Below are positions 53,401-64,000 of a DNA stretch of 64,000 nucleotides, piece by piece. Origin of the DNA: Hydractinia symbiolongicarpus (lineage: Eukaryota > Cnidaria > Hydrozoa > Anthoathecata > Hydractiniidae); the NCBI RefSeq assembly GCF_029227915.1, contig NC_079875.1:18905001-18969000 (forward strand), read 5' to 3'. A model generated the notes under the pieces. The model saw only the letters and a list, made by a program, of their open reading frames with translations, made no database searches and had not been told where the DNA came from. Within the stretch, counting starts at the first letter, position 1; each line of letters begins with the position of its first letter. Position numbers and translations under genes: made by a program.

Positions 53401-53679
53401 GATTACTAATTGATAACAGCCGGCAAACAACTTGGCGTCTTGAGCTTTATCTAAACTAGCCTCGTTATCATGCAATGTTTTGATTTTTTGCCACCACGGC
53501 TAATCATGAAAAGGCGATATTGAAATAGGTCTATTATATCGGACACACGTAGTAGCCTCGTTTTAATAATCCGACAACGAAATTTTTCCCCAGTGCGAGG
53601 TATTTGCAACAGATATTTTTACTTTGTTCTTGTAATCGCATGTATTTCGAGTGAAGTAAAAACGTCAAGCAAGGAAAAA

Positions 53680-56600
53680 ATGGTAAGATTCTTATTATGA
53701 TTATTTTAAGTTCTCTATTTCGGTCTAATTGTTCACAACGCTTATCATTCCTTAGTGAGGACAGATTAAGGTCTTTAAGAAGGGTTTAATTAAGAAAAAA
53801 ACATGGAGATTGCATCTATTTCGGAAAATCACCAAAATCTGACACATTTGATATTATTCAGAAATTTTTGTTTTAAAAAGAGATTCTCAAAATAGATACA
53901 AAAAATTTCAAGCCTTCCAAACACATTCAGTCAGGGTCTTTCTTTCCCAATATTAAGACTATACCCCAACCAGGTGACTGTTCTGACCCAACTACACAGA
54001 CACCGGCCCAATTTTGGACGCAGGACTGGCCCCTCTAGACAGGACAGCCTGTTAAAAGACGGGTTGGTGCGTTCGCAGTTGGGATGGCCCAAATATTGAC
54101 GGACCTGGCCCAACTCTGGACAAATGTATGCAAATAAGATGTGGCAGGCCTGACTATTGACAAAAGACACTTTGGTTTCAAAAATTGTACCAAAAAAACG
54201 GACAAGTTCAACTATTGACACTTTTTAGAAACAGTCACAACATGGGTCAGTCTTAAGATTCCCAGACTAAAGTTAAACCTTGTAACATGGGCAACACACT
54301 ATTTCGAATTTTTAAAAAAAATGAAGGCAGGCCTGGCCCAATTGTGGACAAATGCTATTTCTATAGGAGAGGACTTCAGAGAACAAAACAAAGAGAACAA
54401 AAAATATATGGAAGAATAAATCATGAATTCTCTAAATATAATCTATTATACAAATATATACCATGTCATAAATTTTGCTTTTCTTAAAAATTGAACAAAC
54501 ACAGACATAAATTGACAAATAAATTTGATAAATGGGGATTAGTAGCACAGTTGGTGAAGCATTCGACTCATGTCCAAGTGGTTGTGGGTTTATGCAATAG
54601 GTCAAGTTGCAATAGTCCCATCAAAGATTATCTTGAAAAGTAGCTAAACTTAAATAGCTTAAAAAATAGCTACCTAGCTAGCTGTTTATACATATATAAC
54701 ATTATATACATTATACACTGAGCTGAATGTTATATCTTGATGTCTGAGTCATAATTATTTAGCTAGTCCTTATGCACACAACAATCCAGGAAAAAACATC
54801 TCCAATCATGCAACATCTGGTCTTGCACCAAGAGTTGCCAAGTGGTGTTGTTTTCGCTGCCCACAACAAACTTTAAATGCATAACTGGATTTAATCTCAG
54901 CTAGCCATATACAACAAAATGCCAGAAAAAGTTGCAGCAGTTCAGTTTTTCCAAGTTATTGGAGTTAGTTTACGTTAAATACCAGGTCTTGATGTATGCA
55001 AACATCTTTTAACTCCATGTCGCAAGTTGGTCCTGACCCGTCAATTGACAGGGCAGCATGTCAAAAGATGGGCCACCATTTCAAAAGATGGGCCACCGTG
55101 TCCAAAGGTGGTCTGTCCCGTCTTAAGACGGCCATGTTCTAAGTTGGATCAGATATGACTACCCTAATTAGGGTAAATCTTTGGATTGAGTGAGTCTACA
55201 ATGTTCTACAATTCTCTCATTTGGCAGATGTCATGTGATGCTTTTAAACCAATTATGGATTCGTATTTTTCAGGGTAGCCATTATTTTCATAGAATCTTT
55301 GTTTTTTAACTTTGAACCAGTCATATTGTATAGTTTTAGGTGAGTTTTTGCTAGTTTAGCTTTAGTTTAATTTAGATACTTGTAGTTCTTGTTTAATCAA
55401 AGTTTCTTCTGTGAGAGTTTTGCCGTGAAACTTCTGTGTTTTCCCTCGACTGAAAGATGTACCACAAGACATTACTACCGGGGAAATGTCACAACGACAG
55501 ACTTAATGTAAACAAAAATATGCACATCCACCATATCAGCAATCCAAGTCAAATAGTCATTAATAGCATTGGAACAACACAGTGAATTTTTATAATAATT
55601 GGATGGATACATATATATTTAGTTTATGATTTCATCGAAACAAAAATTATTTGACCCAGCGACTTTCCCTTTTTTAAAGCAATTTTTAGCAGGAAGGCAA
55701 TAAAATGTCTGTTTTGACAAGAAAATCTATTTTAGAGATTAGAGATAACCTCATTAAATGAGTACAATTTCCCAAACTGTAAGCAGCAAGGAATTCAAAT
55801 AACTGGATGTTATTGGGCTTAAAAGAAGTATTCTCAAAAAGTGAATGCGGATTTGTGGGCAAAATGATATAAATGATACGTGATTTTACAGATTTTTGAA
55901 CTTTTTTGAGGAGTGGATTATATATTAGTTTTTTTGATTGGTTGTGTTGTGTGTGATCAATTTGCCAGGATGGCACTTGGTTAGGACTGGGCGCTAGTAT
56001 ATTTTCTTTTTTTTTGTATTTAGAAGCTGTTCCTTTTGCTAAGTTGCTGGTTGACTTTTTCATTTGCAACTGAACTAGAATCGCAAGCTAAATTATTGGC
56101 GTCTAAAACCGTAGAAAATAAATATATTGTTGAAAATAGAGAGCTGACTGTTAAATATAACATTTACAATGTAGGAACGAGGTAATTGAAATTAATTCTT
56201 TTAGTAAGGTTCTTACATTATTCTAAAAAAATGGTTTTATATACATAATTTTTTTATATTTAGTGTTGCAAACCATGTGACGTTAATGGAGGATTCGTTT
56301 CCCGTTGCCGACTTTGAAGTAGTTCGTGGACATTTATCAGTGGAATGGAAGAGCATTCCACCAAATGGAAATGTCACTCATGTTGTCGTATTAAAGCCAC
56401 ATAAAAGTGGATATTTTAATTTCACATCTGCGCAGTTGTCCTACTTGCAAAGTGATGGGGAAGATGTTCAGGTGTGTTATTTCACGAAAGTTTATAGATG
56501 ACTTGTTTACAATAGTTAAAAGTTTGCGGTTTTTTGCACATACGCGAGCATTTCTGTAGGCAGAAAATATAAACAACAGACCAAAATAATCAAAGAAATC

Positions 56601-57341
56601 CATCCAAAAAAGAAATATTCGCTTTAAATTAGTAAAATGTTTTCAGAAGAATTAGAAGAATATAGTTAAAATTTAATCTGCATTAATAACCATTTTACCC
56701 TGTGCGAGTCCTGCTTTTTTACCTACACGAAAGTGCGCGTATGCCCATTGCTCTCAAAATGAAATCAAAACAACTACGCATTCAAGATGTAATAGAAAAA
56801 AAAACACAAGAAAAAATTAATAGTAAATTCGAATACACATAATACTTATATTTTTTAAGTGATAAACTCGTGTCCAAAACTATATTTTTGACAGTTAAAC
56901 CTTTTCATTCTGCGAAAGATATTTATTTTAAAACATGATGAATAAAATTACTTTCAGACAATCACAGTAGACACAGTTTTTTCCGTTTAGCATTCCCTTG
57001 CTTCGTTCATTTAAAAGCCCCTTAAGATATGTTTTGAAAAACGTGGCTGTTTTAAATAGGCAAGCTTTTATTTTATAGCGTGGATTCACATCCTTTCCAG
57101 GAGAAGGCTTTGTAATGACAGAAATTGATTTTGCTCGAAAACACTCTCCACATTTGGTTAGTAATTCAATTTTTAATTTGTATTTTCGATTCGTTAATGT
57201 TTCTTAAACTTGCATTCGTTTGTATTTCAGCTTGAATGGGCCATCTTTGCTCTTATGTGCATGCCGTCGTTAATTATCCCATTTGGTCTGTGGTACAGAA
57301 TTCAGTTGAAATATAACACTGTAAAAAACAAGAAAAACTAA
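53680..57341 (+). CDS. SSR2: Translocon-associated protein subunit beta (TRAP-beta)
   Basis: A host gene of five exons: ATG at 53680-53682 as the last codon of exon 1, then 56024-56181, 56264-56471, 57079-57156 and 57231-57341 with the stop. All donors begin GT, all acceptors end AG, and the frame is kept, giving 185 residues (human TRAP-beta has 183). The N-terminus is a signal peptide (KLFLLLSCWLTFSFATEL). The lumenal domain has LLASKTVENKY, YNIYNVGTS, VVLKPHKSGYFNFTSA and N-glycosylation sites NVT and NFT. A membrane helix (FALMCMPSLIIPFGLWY) is followed by a short cytosolic tail KNKKN. It acts in the ER membrane next to the Sec61 channel. Intron 1 (2.3 kb) is full of repeats. The exon 1 start was inferred from splice sites and frame only. 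Confidence 0.88.
53930..55150. repeat. Decayed repeats in SSR2 intron 1
   Basis: Variants of ggcccaattttggac, gcccaactctggacaaatg, aagatgggccacc and cccgtcttaagacggcc occur repeatedly and in both orientations at 53960-54260, 54330-54350 and 55015-55150. They resemble the words upstream of the gene at 52850-53400. No coding sense. Confidence 0.45.
55151..56023. other. End of SSR2 intron 1
   Basis: AT-rich intron sequence ending in the polypyrimidine tract and acceptor tttttgtatttag at 56023. The minus-strand frame 55686-56069 is a shadow. Confidence 0.6.
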
Positions 57342-57840
57342 ATTGTAGTTATGGTGTGCAAGAAAGTTTTTTTACGAAACACTTTTTTATGAAATATATT
57401 TGAAGCAATTGCTTAAAAAGTTGAGCGTTGTTAGCAAAGCAAATGTTTCCTTATCTGACGTCACAACACAATTCTCCCACATTAATATCTCCAAATCGCA
57501 CCCAATTTATACCTCTCTAACGTCGATAAACAAGGATGGTTTTCTCCTATGAAAGACAATATGCAATAACTACCATGGTTTGAAGTTCCTTAAATAACAA
57601 GCTTACTTCCAGATTGCGTCTGCGTTATGCCATGGGAACATACGAGGCCACCCTTGTCGATAGGAACAAATTTATGTTTATTGATTCCCGCCGACCGCCT
57701 CGCGAGGCAGAATTTTTAAAATCGTCTTGAGAAAGATGAGGCAGCGCAGCTAGGCCGAACGTACGGGGTTGTGATATTTAGGCTGTTTCTTTTTGTTTTT
57801 ATTAATTTTTTTGTTAATACCTGAAAAACCATTAGGAAAG

Positions 57841-59966
57841 CAGCAGGCACACGACGTCGTACAGACGTCTGTTACTAGTCCCTGCTACGTCCCGACGTCG
57901 GCCACGTCGTTACAACGTCGCTTAACCGTCGCAATTTCCGACGTCGCATTTCGACCATGAACCGACGTCGATCCAACGTCTGGATTTTCGACGTCGCATA
58001 TCGACCATAAACCGACTTCGATCCGACGTTAGGTTATCAGACGTCGGATTTATACTTCAACACGACGTGGTACCAACGTCGCATCAACGTAAGTTCGATA
58101 ACTCTTTCAGGGAAAAATTATTCTTAAAATTTTCTTAGAAAAATAAAAGACGGTTTTTACAAATGCAATAACTGACTGACTATTGGAGATAGTACGAGGG
58201 ATACGTTTTTATTATAATTTTATTTTTAAGAGAGAAAGCGCAAAAGTTTCCAGTTCAAATTTGTAATAGATGTGACCAAACCATGTGATAAAAATTATGC
58301 AATTTGATTTGTTAAAACATCGCATTTTCGAACGAGGAAATATTCGAACGGAAAAAAAAGTCGCTTCGAATTTAAAAATAATCACAACGCTTTTCTCTTT
58401 ACCAAAAAAAGTTGAAGTTGCAAACGTTTTGAAATTTATTTGTTGAAACGACGTTATATATGTGCCAGTTTCTTTCGCGCTAAAATCGTTGTATGTTAAT
58501 ACACCTTTACGATAATTCAATTGTACATGCGTTCCTACGGCTCTCCATCGTTTTACAATATCGGAAAAAAGGAGGTAAAAATCGTGTTTTTATGACAGTT
58601 TGTTAGAGACGAAAGCGTGTTTTCTCCAGTTTTTTAACATCCGTCGTATCAATTTCTTTCAACTTTTCAGGAAACCTTAATAATAATAAAATTCAACTTA
58701 TGTGTACTTTTCATTAAAAACAAAACGTGGCAAGAAAAGTTATCACGAAAAAACGTGTTTTCTCATTAATAAACTCTTATAAAAGTGTGTTTTCCTCTTC
58801 CGATCGCTAAATAAGCTGCGATGGAGTGTTAGTTTTCCCTAATTATCGTAAAGGTGTATTTCAAGCATTTGTTGTTGGTAAAGTATTGTAGATTCTATTT
58901 TTACAAACATACAGAGGAAAAGAAAAATGGAAAAAAGTCAAAAATATTGAGAAGGATCTGACAAGCAGTAAGTTTTTTTAATTCCCTGTGTTACCCTGAA
59001 TATTTATATGAAATACAATGTTTACATATTTCCAGTTTATTTGGTGTTATTATTTCGCATATGCTATAGAAAAATTTTTTTATTTTAGGTTGATGAAAAA
59101 AAGCGACAAAAAGGAATTGACAAGATTCCCGTTATAAGAAGAAAAAACAGTAAGTAATTTTAGTTGCCTTATAACTAACATTGTATCTAGGCACATCAAT
59201 TGAAAACTGCGGAATCTGTTAATATATATTTCTATGAACACCTAGCTTTACAATTACATATCTTGTCATTTCCGAGAAATGTTCTTTATAAAAAGCGTGT
59301 ATCTTCGGTCTGTGACAAATTCTCCTTGGAGTTTATATATCACTAGTTAGATCACTAGTAATTAGCCCGTGGAAAAATTCAAGGGTTCTAAAAATTCAAG
59401 GGTTCTCCCGTTCTTTTTATACCGCATTGCGTGCGTCTCGCTACTCGCGCAGCTAAGCTACCATTTTGCGTGACAGACAGACAGACGTATACGGGTATTT
59501 TAATATAGATAATATAATACCTTTATTTTCTTTCTATAGCAAATAGAAGAAAAAGTTGATGAAAAATCGTTTCGATACTGAAAACGCACGTGAAAAATGC
59601 AGAGGTGATGAAAAATGTTTATGATTGGGAACATAAAGTTATTGTAAATAAATATGTGTTATCAAGCTAGTTGAAAATAATTTTAAACATCACTTTTTGT
59701 TTTAAAGAGCCTCTTTGTTACGTCTGTTAACATCGCAGCTAAGTCGCTGTAACGTCGGTTAACTTCGTAGTTATACGTCTGTAAAAGGTCGACGGCAGAC
59801 GTCTGTACAACGTAGCCACGACGTTGATAGGACGTTGTGCTCTGACGTCGTACAGACGTCGAGGTCCGACGTTTGCGCGACTTTCCATTCTGACGTTGAG
59901 CGGACGTCGCACCGACGTAAAACTCGACGTCGCTACGACGTCTCTGCGACGGTGGTGTGCTGACTG
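57841..59966. mobile_element. TIR element with GACGTC-rich ends, 2.1 kb
   Basis: The outer ends cagcaggcacac and the complement gtgtgctgactg are weak inverted repeats. The sequence next to each (57849-58090 and 59705-59950) is packed with words like acgtcg, gacgtcgtacagacgtc and cgacgtc, direct on one side and complementary on the other. The inside (58100-59700) is AT-rich without a transposase. Long degenerate sub-terminal arrays of short words are a feature of some cut-and-paste elements; the family is unknown and no target duplication is clear. Confidence 0.6.
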
Positions 59967-60917
59967 GATTACAACTAATAAAAATACAGATTGTAAATAA
60001 TCTATTTTCACGACCTTCTCGTATTCTACGTTCCTTGACCAAATCATAGTCGGTTTGGACGCTCCTTCAACATGGCTAGTTAACTGGCTACATTGTCGAT
60101 AAAGAATGATGATCTGATGTCCAGTTTTATCGAAAATACTAAATACTGAACGACAAATTTATAACAAATGCGTCCCCTTTTTTTAGACTCGTTTCTTAAG
60201 CTTTTTGGTTACACAGTCAATATAGAACTCGTCACCCATGTTATTATTACCTCCTAGCTAGCTAGTTGAAAAATTTACTTCAGTTCAATAATCGCAGTAA
60301 CTAAATTTTAGTTGCACATTCAATTTTAAGACGGTGATACACAATCCGATTAGTCGAATTCCATTAATTGGATCGTGTATCATGTGAAAATCGTATGCTT
60401 TCGGCATGCTCAGACTTGTCGAATTTTATTTTAAAAAGTCGGACCGGTTCAACTTTTTCGATTAATCGAAAGGTACATTAAATAGGTACATCTGTACATC
60501 AAATGTGCGTTCAAAAAATGTGAGTTTCTATATCAAAAATAAACATTAGTAGAGGAAATTTGAAAACATCATGTCGTTAAAAAAATAATAAAACAGAAAC
60601 CAACAAGATTTTTATCAGTGAATGAAGCTTATTAACAGAAAAGTAACAAATAACACACTCCGTTCTCAACGTTTTCTTAAATTTTTAGTTGTTGTAATTG
60701 CCGCCCCATAAGGGGCTCTTAGTCCGCCGGTCGTGAATAAAAAACATTTTTTTGCTGAGCGAAATCTTGCGTTTCGTGCTGTGCTACTTGATTTTGTGAG
60801 GGTGAGAGCGAAGCTCAATAACCCAAAATCCTACTTTGAAGACAGAACGTGACACGCTAGCCGGGTGTACCTGCTAAGCCAAAAAGGCATAGGGCAGGGA
60901 GGGCAGGGCACCCTCAT
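59967..60917. other. No gene recognised
   Basis: AT-rich. One imperfect inverted pair gatacacaatcc / ggatcgtgtatc lies at about 60336-60381. No coding signal. Confidence 0.5.
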
Positions 60918-61013
60918 GCTTACGCAGAAGATTTGGAAAATAAAATCTGGATCAATCATCATACGTAAGTACTCGATTAATCCTTCAATTTTATTTCCCA
61001 ATCTTCTGCGCAA
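60918..61013. repeat. Inverted repeat at the DIRS 3' end
   Basis: cttacgcagaagatttggaa (60918 on) pairs with the complement at about 60990-61013 (ttatttcccaatcttctgcg). DIRS elements carry inverted terminal repeats and an internal complementary region; this hairpin just past the recombinase gene may be part of those. Uncertain. Confidence 0.4.
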
Positions 61014-61175
61014 GCAGAGTATGGGACTTCAAAGCATAAACGCGGCCAGCGAGTGTGGTGAAAACAAAACAAAAGGGTGAGAAGGATAAGATAAAGAAAA
61101 TTTGAATAACTGAGCAAACTTCTTTTAACAATATAATGTTACAATCAGTATGTAAATGTTAAAAAAAAACGCAAA

Positions 61176-62220
61176 CTAAGTTTCATGACTTGTCGCTTCC
61201 ATAACTGAGTCCAAGAGCGAGGCACCAAGATCATGAAGATTTGTCCCACTACCAATAACATCTCTACAATAATAACAATAAAAGGTAGAATCCCTACTCC
61301 AAGTGCCATACTTTAAAATGACATCTAGAGGTACCCCGGTAATTTTTGCTTTACTTCCAGAGGCTGAACGACAGCTGCCTGGGGAAAAAACAATGGTATC
61401 AATACCGGCTGAGGTCATAGCTGATTTTATCCATCTTGATAGTGTATCCTTAGAGGCAGCATGATGAGGTTCCCAAAAGTTACAAAAAGCGGAGCAATTT
61501 CCTTAGATATCAATTGTTCTCTTTTTGACAGGTAGGCTTTGGTACATTGGAGTGGGCATAAATCTGGGTCAGAAGGGAATTCCCTGTACATCAAGGTCCT
61601 ATCAGTCTTTTTAGGCCGTGTTGTTTTAAGCAAGCCAGGTAAGTGACATAACATCACATCGTCTGTCAAATCTATAGAACAGATATATTATGGACACTGT
61701 GAACTCTTTGACCTGCTAAAATAGTAAGGAGACAAGCCAGCTTGATGTTAATATCCTTAAAGGATAAATCTTTGTTAGGACTAAGAGACTTTAAATAAGT
61801 CAAAAGAACATTTGTATCCCATATTAAAGAGTATTTGGGGGTACTTGGTCTTATATTAAAAACTCCTTTTATAAAACGGCTTATCAATGGATGCTCTGAA
61901 AGAGAACTGTAACCACTGATTTAAACAACTGCAATAGCACTTCTAGTTGTACATAAAACACTATATCCAGACCAACCTTTAAATAATTCAGTAAGGTGTA
62001 TTAACACATCTTTCACATTTGGATGATAGGGATCAATCGACCTCTCAGTGCAATATTGTATCCATCGTCTGATTGGACCCGAGTATTGTTTCTGGGTACC
62101 TTCTCTCCATGATGCTGCAATGATATCGACAGTCTCTGCTGGAAGCTCTTTACCTTGTAACGATTCCCGGAGACAGGCAGCATGAGCAGCGACAAGGTTT
62201 GCTGTAGAGGATGTTGTCTT
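61176..62220 (-). pseudogene. DIRS tyrosine recombinase
   Basis: This enzyme would integrate circular DNA copies. The N-terminal SAM-like part (ETVDIIAASWREGTQKQY, RRWIQYCTERSIDPYHPNVK) ends at a TAA at 61921. The next part has AGQRVHSVHNIS with the first catalytic Arg; frameshifts lie near 61675 and 61470; the last part has GIDTIVFSPGSCRSAS, GVPLDVILKYGTWS and FYCYYCRDV with the Tyr. The usual His before the second Arg (H-x-x-R) reads Gly here (PGSCR), so a catalytic residue is lost too. Confidence 0.78.
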
Positions 62221-62429
62221 TTTGTTCCCGGTAGAAACAATAATCTAGATGAAGGAGGAAATAACACAGGTGTCCTGTATAACATATTAATTGCTTGAGG
62301 AAATCAAGGCTGCGAAGACCACAAAGGTACTACAAGAATGCCTGTGGCTTGATCTATATTTATCTTTGCAAGAACTTTTCCAATCAAATTAAATGGTGGG
62401 AAGGCATAAAGTTTAAATTCGGCCAGGTC

Positions 62430-63720
62430 TGAGCGAAGGCATTTACAGCTTTAGCATCTGGATCAGGTCTTAAAGGTCAATATCAAATTTCCAAAAAATG
62501 TCGGAAATTATGTTAAATTGTTTTACATTCAAGGACCATTCAATGTTATCCTGAAATTGTCTTGATTTATAATCAGCTATAGTATTTAATACACCAGATA
62601 TATGACAAACTGATAACCAAACATCACATGTTCTAGTTCTATTTGAGAGTTTCCGTCAGTGCCAGTGGCAGTGAAGACTAGCATCAGAGGATAAAATTAG
62701 ATCAATTTTAGGCAATTGTATAGGTCTGGCAAACTGAGCCATTGTGAGCCACCACTGTAAATCCTTAATAGAAAACTCTGAAATAAAAACCTTTGAATCA
62801 AAATTTCCATGGCCTAGTTTGAGTCCTAGATTCTTATCTGTCTCCAAGGACCTGTAATGTAACTTGCCATACTTCACGGCATCAAAGGCAGAAACTAATG
62901 TTCCAACAACCCTGGAAACAAACCTAACTGTGGGGTGATGCATGTACAGCAAGTCCTTACATAGACACTTTAATTTTATGACCCTTTCTTCGCTTAAGGC
63001 TATTGTCATCTGAGCATAGTTTAACACAAACCCTAAAAACACCATACATTGGGTAGGCACAAGAATTGACTTGTTTGGATGTACAGTAAATCCTAAGCTG
63101 CTCAAAAGTGAGACAGTTGCCGTAATGTTTCTTTGGCATGATTCATAAGTATCACCCTGCAAATAAGAATCGTCTATATATACAACAGATGCATGACCCG
63201 CCCCTCTTAGTACTTTAAAGGGCGCTTTAAGAACTTTGGTGAAGATCCTAACAGCTGGACCAAACCCAAAGGGTAAAGCTAGAAATTGGTAAAACTGTCC
63301 ATCCCAAGAAAAAGCTAAGAACTTTGGGAAGTCAATATGAAAAGGGATGCTGTGGTAGGCGTCTTTTAAGTCAATACTTCCCATCCAAACACCTAGTTTG
63401 ATAAGACATAAAACATCTTGCAGTGTTTCCATTTTAAAATGGCGATATCTGACAGATCTATTTAACTGTTTAATGTTGATAATTATTCTTGAGCTACCAT
63501 CTTTTTTAGGGACAATAAATATACCTGAAAGAAAACAGTTATTTGTTGCTTGTATCTGCTGAATTGCCTTCTTTTGTAAAAGTTGTTGAATTTCCTTACT
63601 TATAGTTATACAATCTTCTTGTGAAAACTTCACTGGGTGGTAAGATGACACTGGGACACTAATAAATTCAATTTTAGCCCCATGCTCAATTATGTCTAGA
63701 ATATACTAGTTTGAAGTGAT
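62430..63720 (-). pseudogene. DIRS reverse transcriptase and RNase H remnant
   Basis: The RT has FIVPKKDGSSRIIINIKQLN, MGSIDLKDAYHSIPF, LPFGFGPAVRIFTKV and the catalytic VVYIDDSYLQGDTYESC. The frame is open from 63651 to 62656 and continues upstream toward the right edge. RNase H starts with LILSSDASLHCHWH and is then broken; after an internal deletion the later part HISGVLNTIADYKSRQFQDN is still seen near 62560. No intact element can be made from it. Confidence 0.82.
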
Positions 63721-64000
63721 AGTCCTCCAAACTTTCAAAAATTTGTGAGTATTACAAGCTTGATAACGCCTAACTGCTAACTCAAGGTCAGCAACAACAA
63801 GGTCTTTACCTACCATTGTTTTCTCCATTTGTACCCTTTGTACTTCAGGGTTTGAGTGTACCTTCTCAGGGAGTGGTTTTGATCTTTTGAGAAGGTCTTC
63901 TCGTTTTTTGACTGGTTATACTTTGCAGAGGAGGAATAACTGGAGGATGGCTGTTTGTACTTTTTAAAATTATTTTTTGAATATGGTGTAGATGGTCGTG

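Larger units (their letters stand above)
61080..64000 (-). mobile_element. DIRS-type retrotransposon, partial
   Basis: On the minus strand: reverse transcriptase, a collapsed RNase H part and a tyrosine recombinase, in the order of DIRS elements, with the 5' (gag) side running off the right edge. Several lesions. It has no DDE integrase or LTR-type ends. Confidence 0.82.

Noticed and set aside
54534-54606. tRNA-like sequence (gattagtagcacagttggtg ... ggttgtgggttta)
   Set aside because: The A-box-like part is fair, but the B box is poor and no cloverleaf with an anticodon stem can be made. It may be a decayed tRNA-derived SINE; too weak to list.
58212-58520. 102-codon minus-strand frame inside the GACGTC element
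   Set aside because: Composition is that of random AT-rich DNA and no transposase motif is present.

Overview
The window looks like nuclear DNA of an AT-rich early-branching animal, most likely a cnidarian (hydrozoan-like). This rests on one spliced metazoan host gene (TRAP-beta/SSR2) and on the mix of mobile elements around it: Polinton/Maverick, CR1/L2-like LINEs, a Penelope-like element, a DIRS-type retrotransposon, a hAT-like repeat and several MITEs. The organism call is an inference; no ribosomal or mitochondrial marker is present.

Layout. 1-10546 is the right-hand part of Polinton copy A; its left end and DNA polymerase lie outside the window. 10547-28993 is a nest of other elements: a 5'-truncated LINE (about 10914-12197), an 815-bp MITE (13379-14193), a decayed rve/DDE integrase fragment (about 14800-15250), a nearly complete LINE on the minus strand (about 15268-19700), and a large inverted duplication of a 2.3-kb hAT-like element (23444-25728 and 26405-28695). 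28994-43886 is Polinton copy B, complete from end to end, with inverted repeats of about 247 bp and a matching ACGGT on both sides. 43887-53600 holds two MITEs, a 3.6-kb TIR element with an Ulp1-like protease and a PHD finger, with a Penelope-like RT nested in it (46417-49999), and an array of 19 short hairpins (about 51960-52672). 53680-57341 is the five-exon host gene SSR2. 57841-59966 is an element whose ends are packed with GACGTC words. From about 60918 to the right edge lies a decayed DIRS element.

The two Polintons are in opposite orientation and belong to different subfamilies: they are clearly related but well diverged in protein and TIR sequence. They share the same core: packaging ATPase, BRO-N protein, retroviral-type integrase, double jelly-roll capsid protein, a coiled-coil/membrane protein, a Pro/His-rich membrane-anchored protein, a penton-like protein, and two conserved proteins of unknown role. 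Together these would form a virion and integrate and package DNA; copy B adds a protein-primed DNA polymerase B and a trio of zinc-ribbon/HNH genes. Most genes in both copies carry frameshifts, stops or deletions, so both are fossils. A few reading frames are still open (capsid protein in A; penton-like protein, HNH2 and some small genes in B). Their genes are packed with intervals of a few tens of bases and nearly all start at an AATAAA-(0-4 nt)-ATG motif.

The most unusual structure is the hairpin array at 51.96-52.67 kb. Every unit keeps the core CTGACGCTCAG while the flanking stem bases change in compensating pairs.
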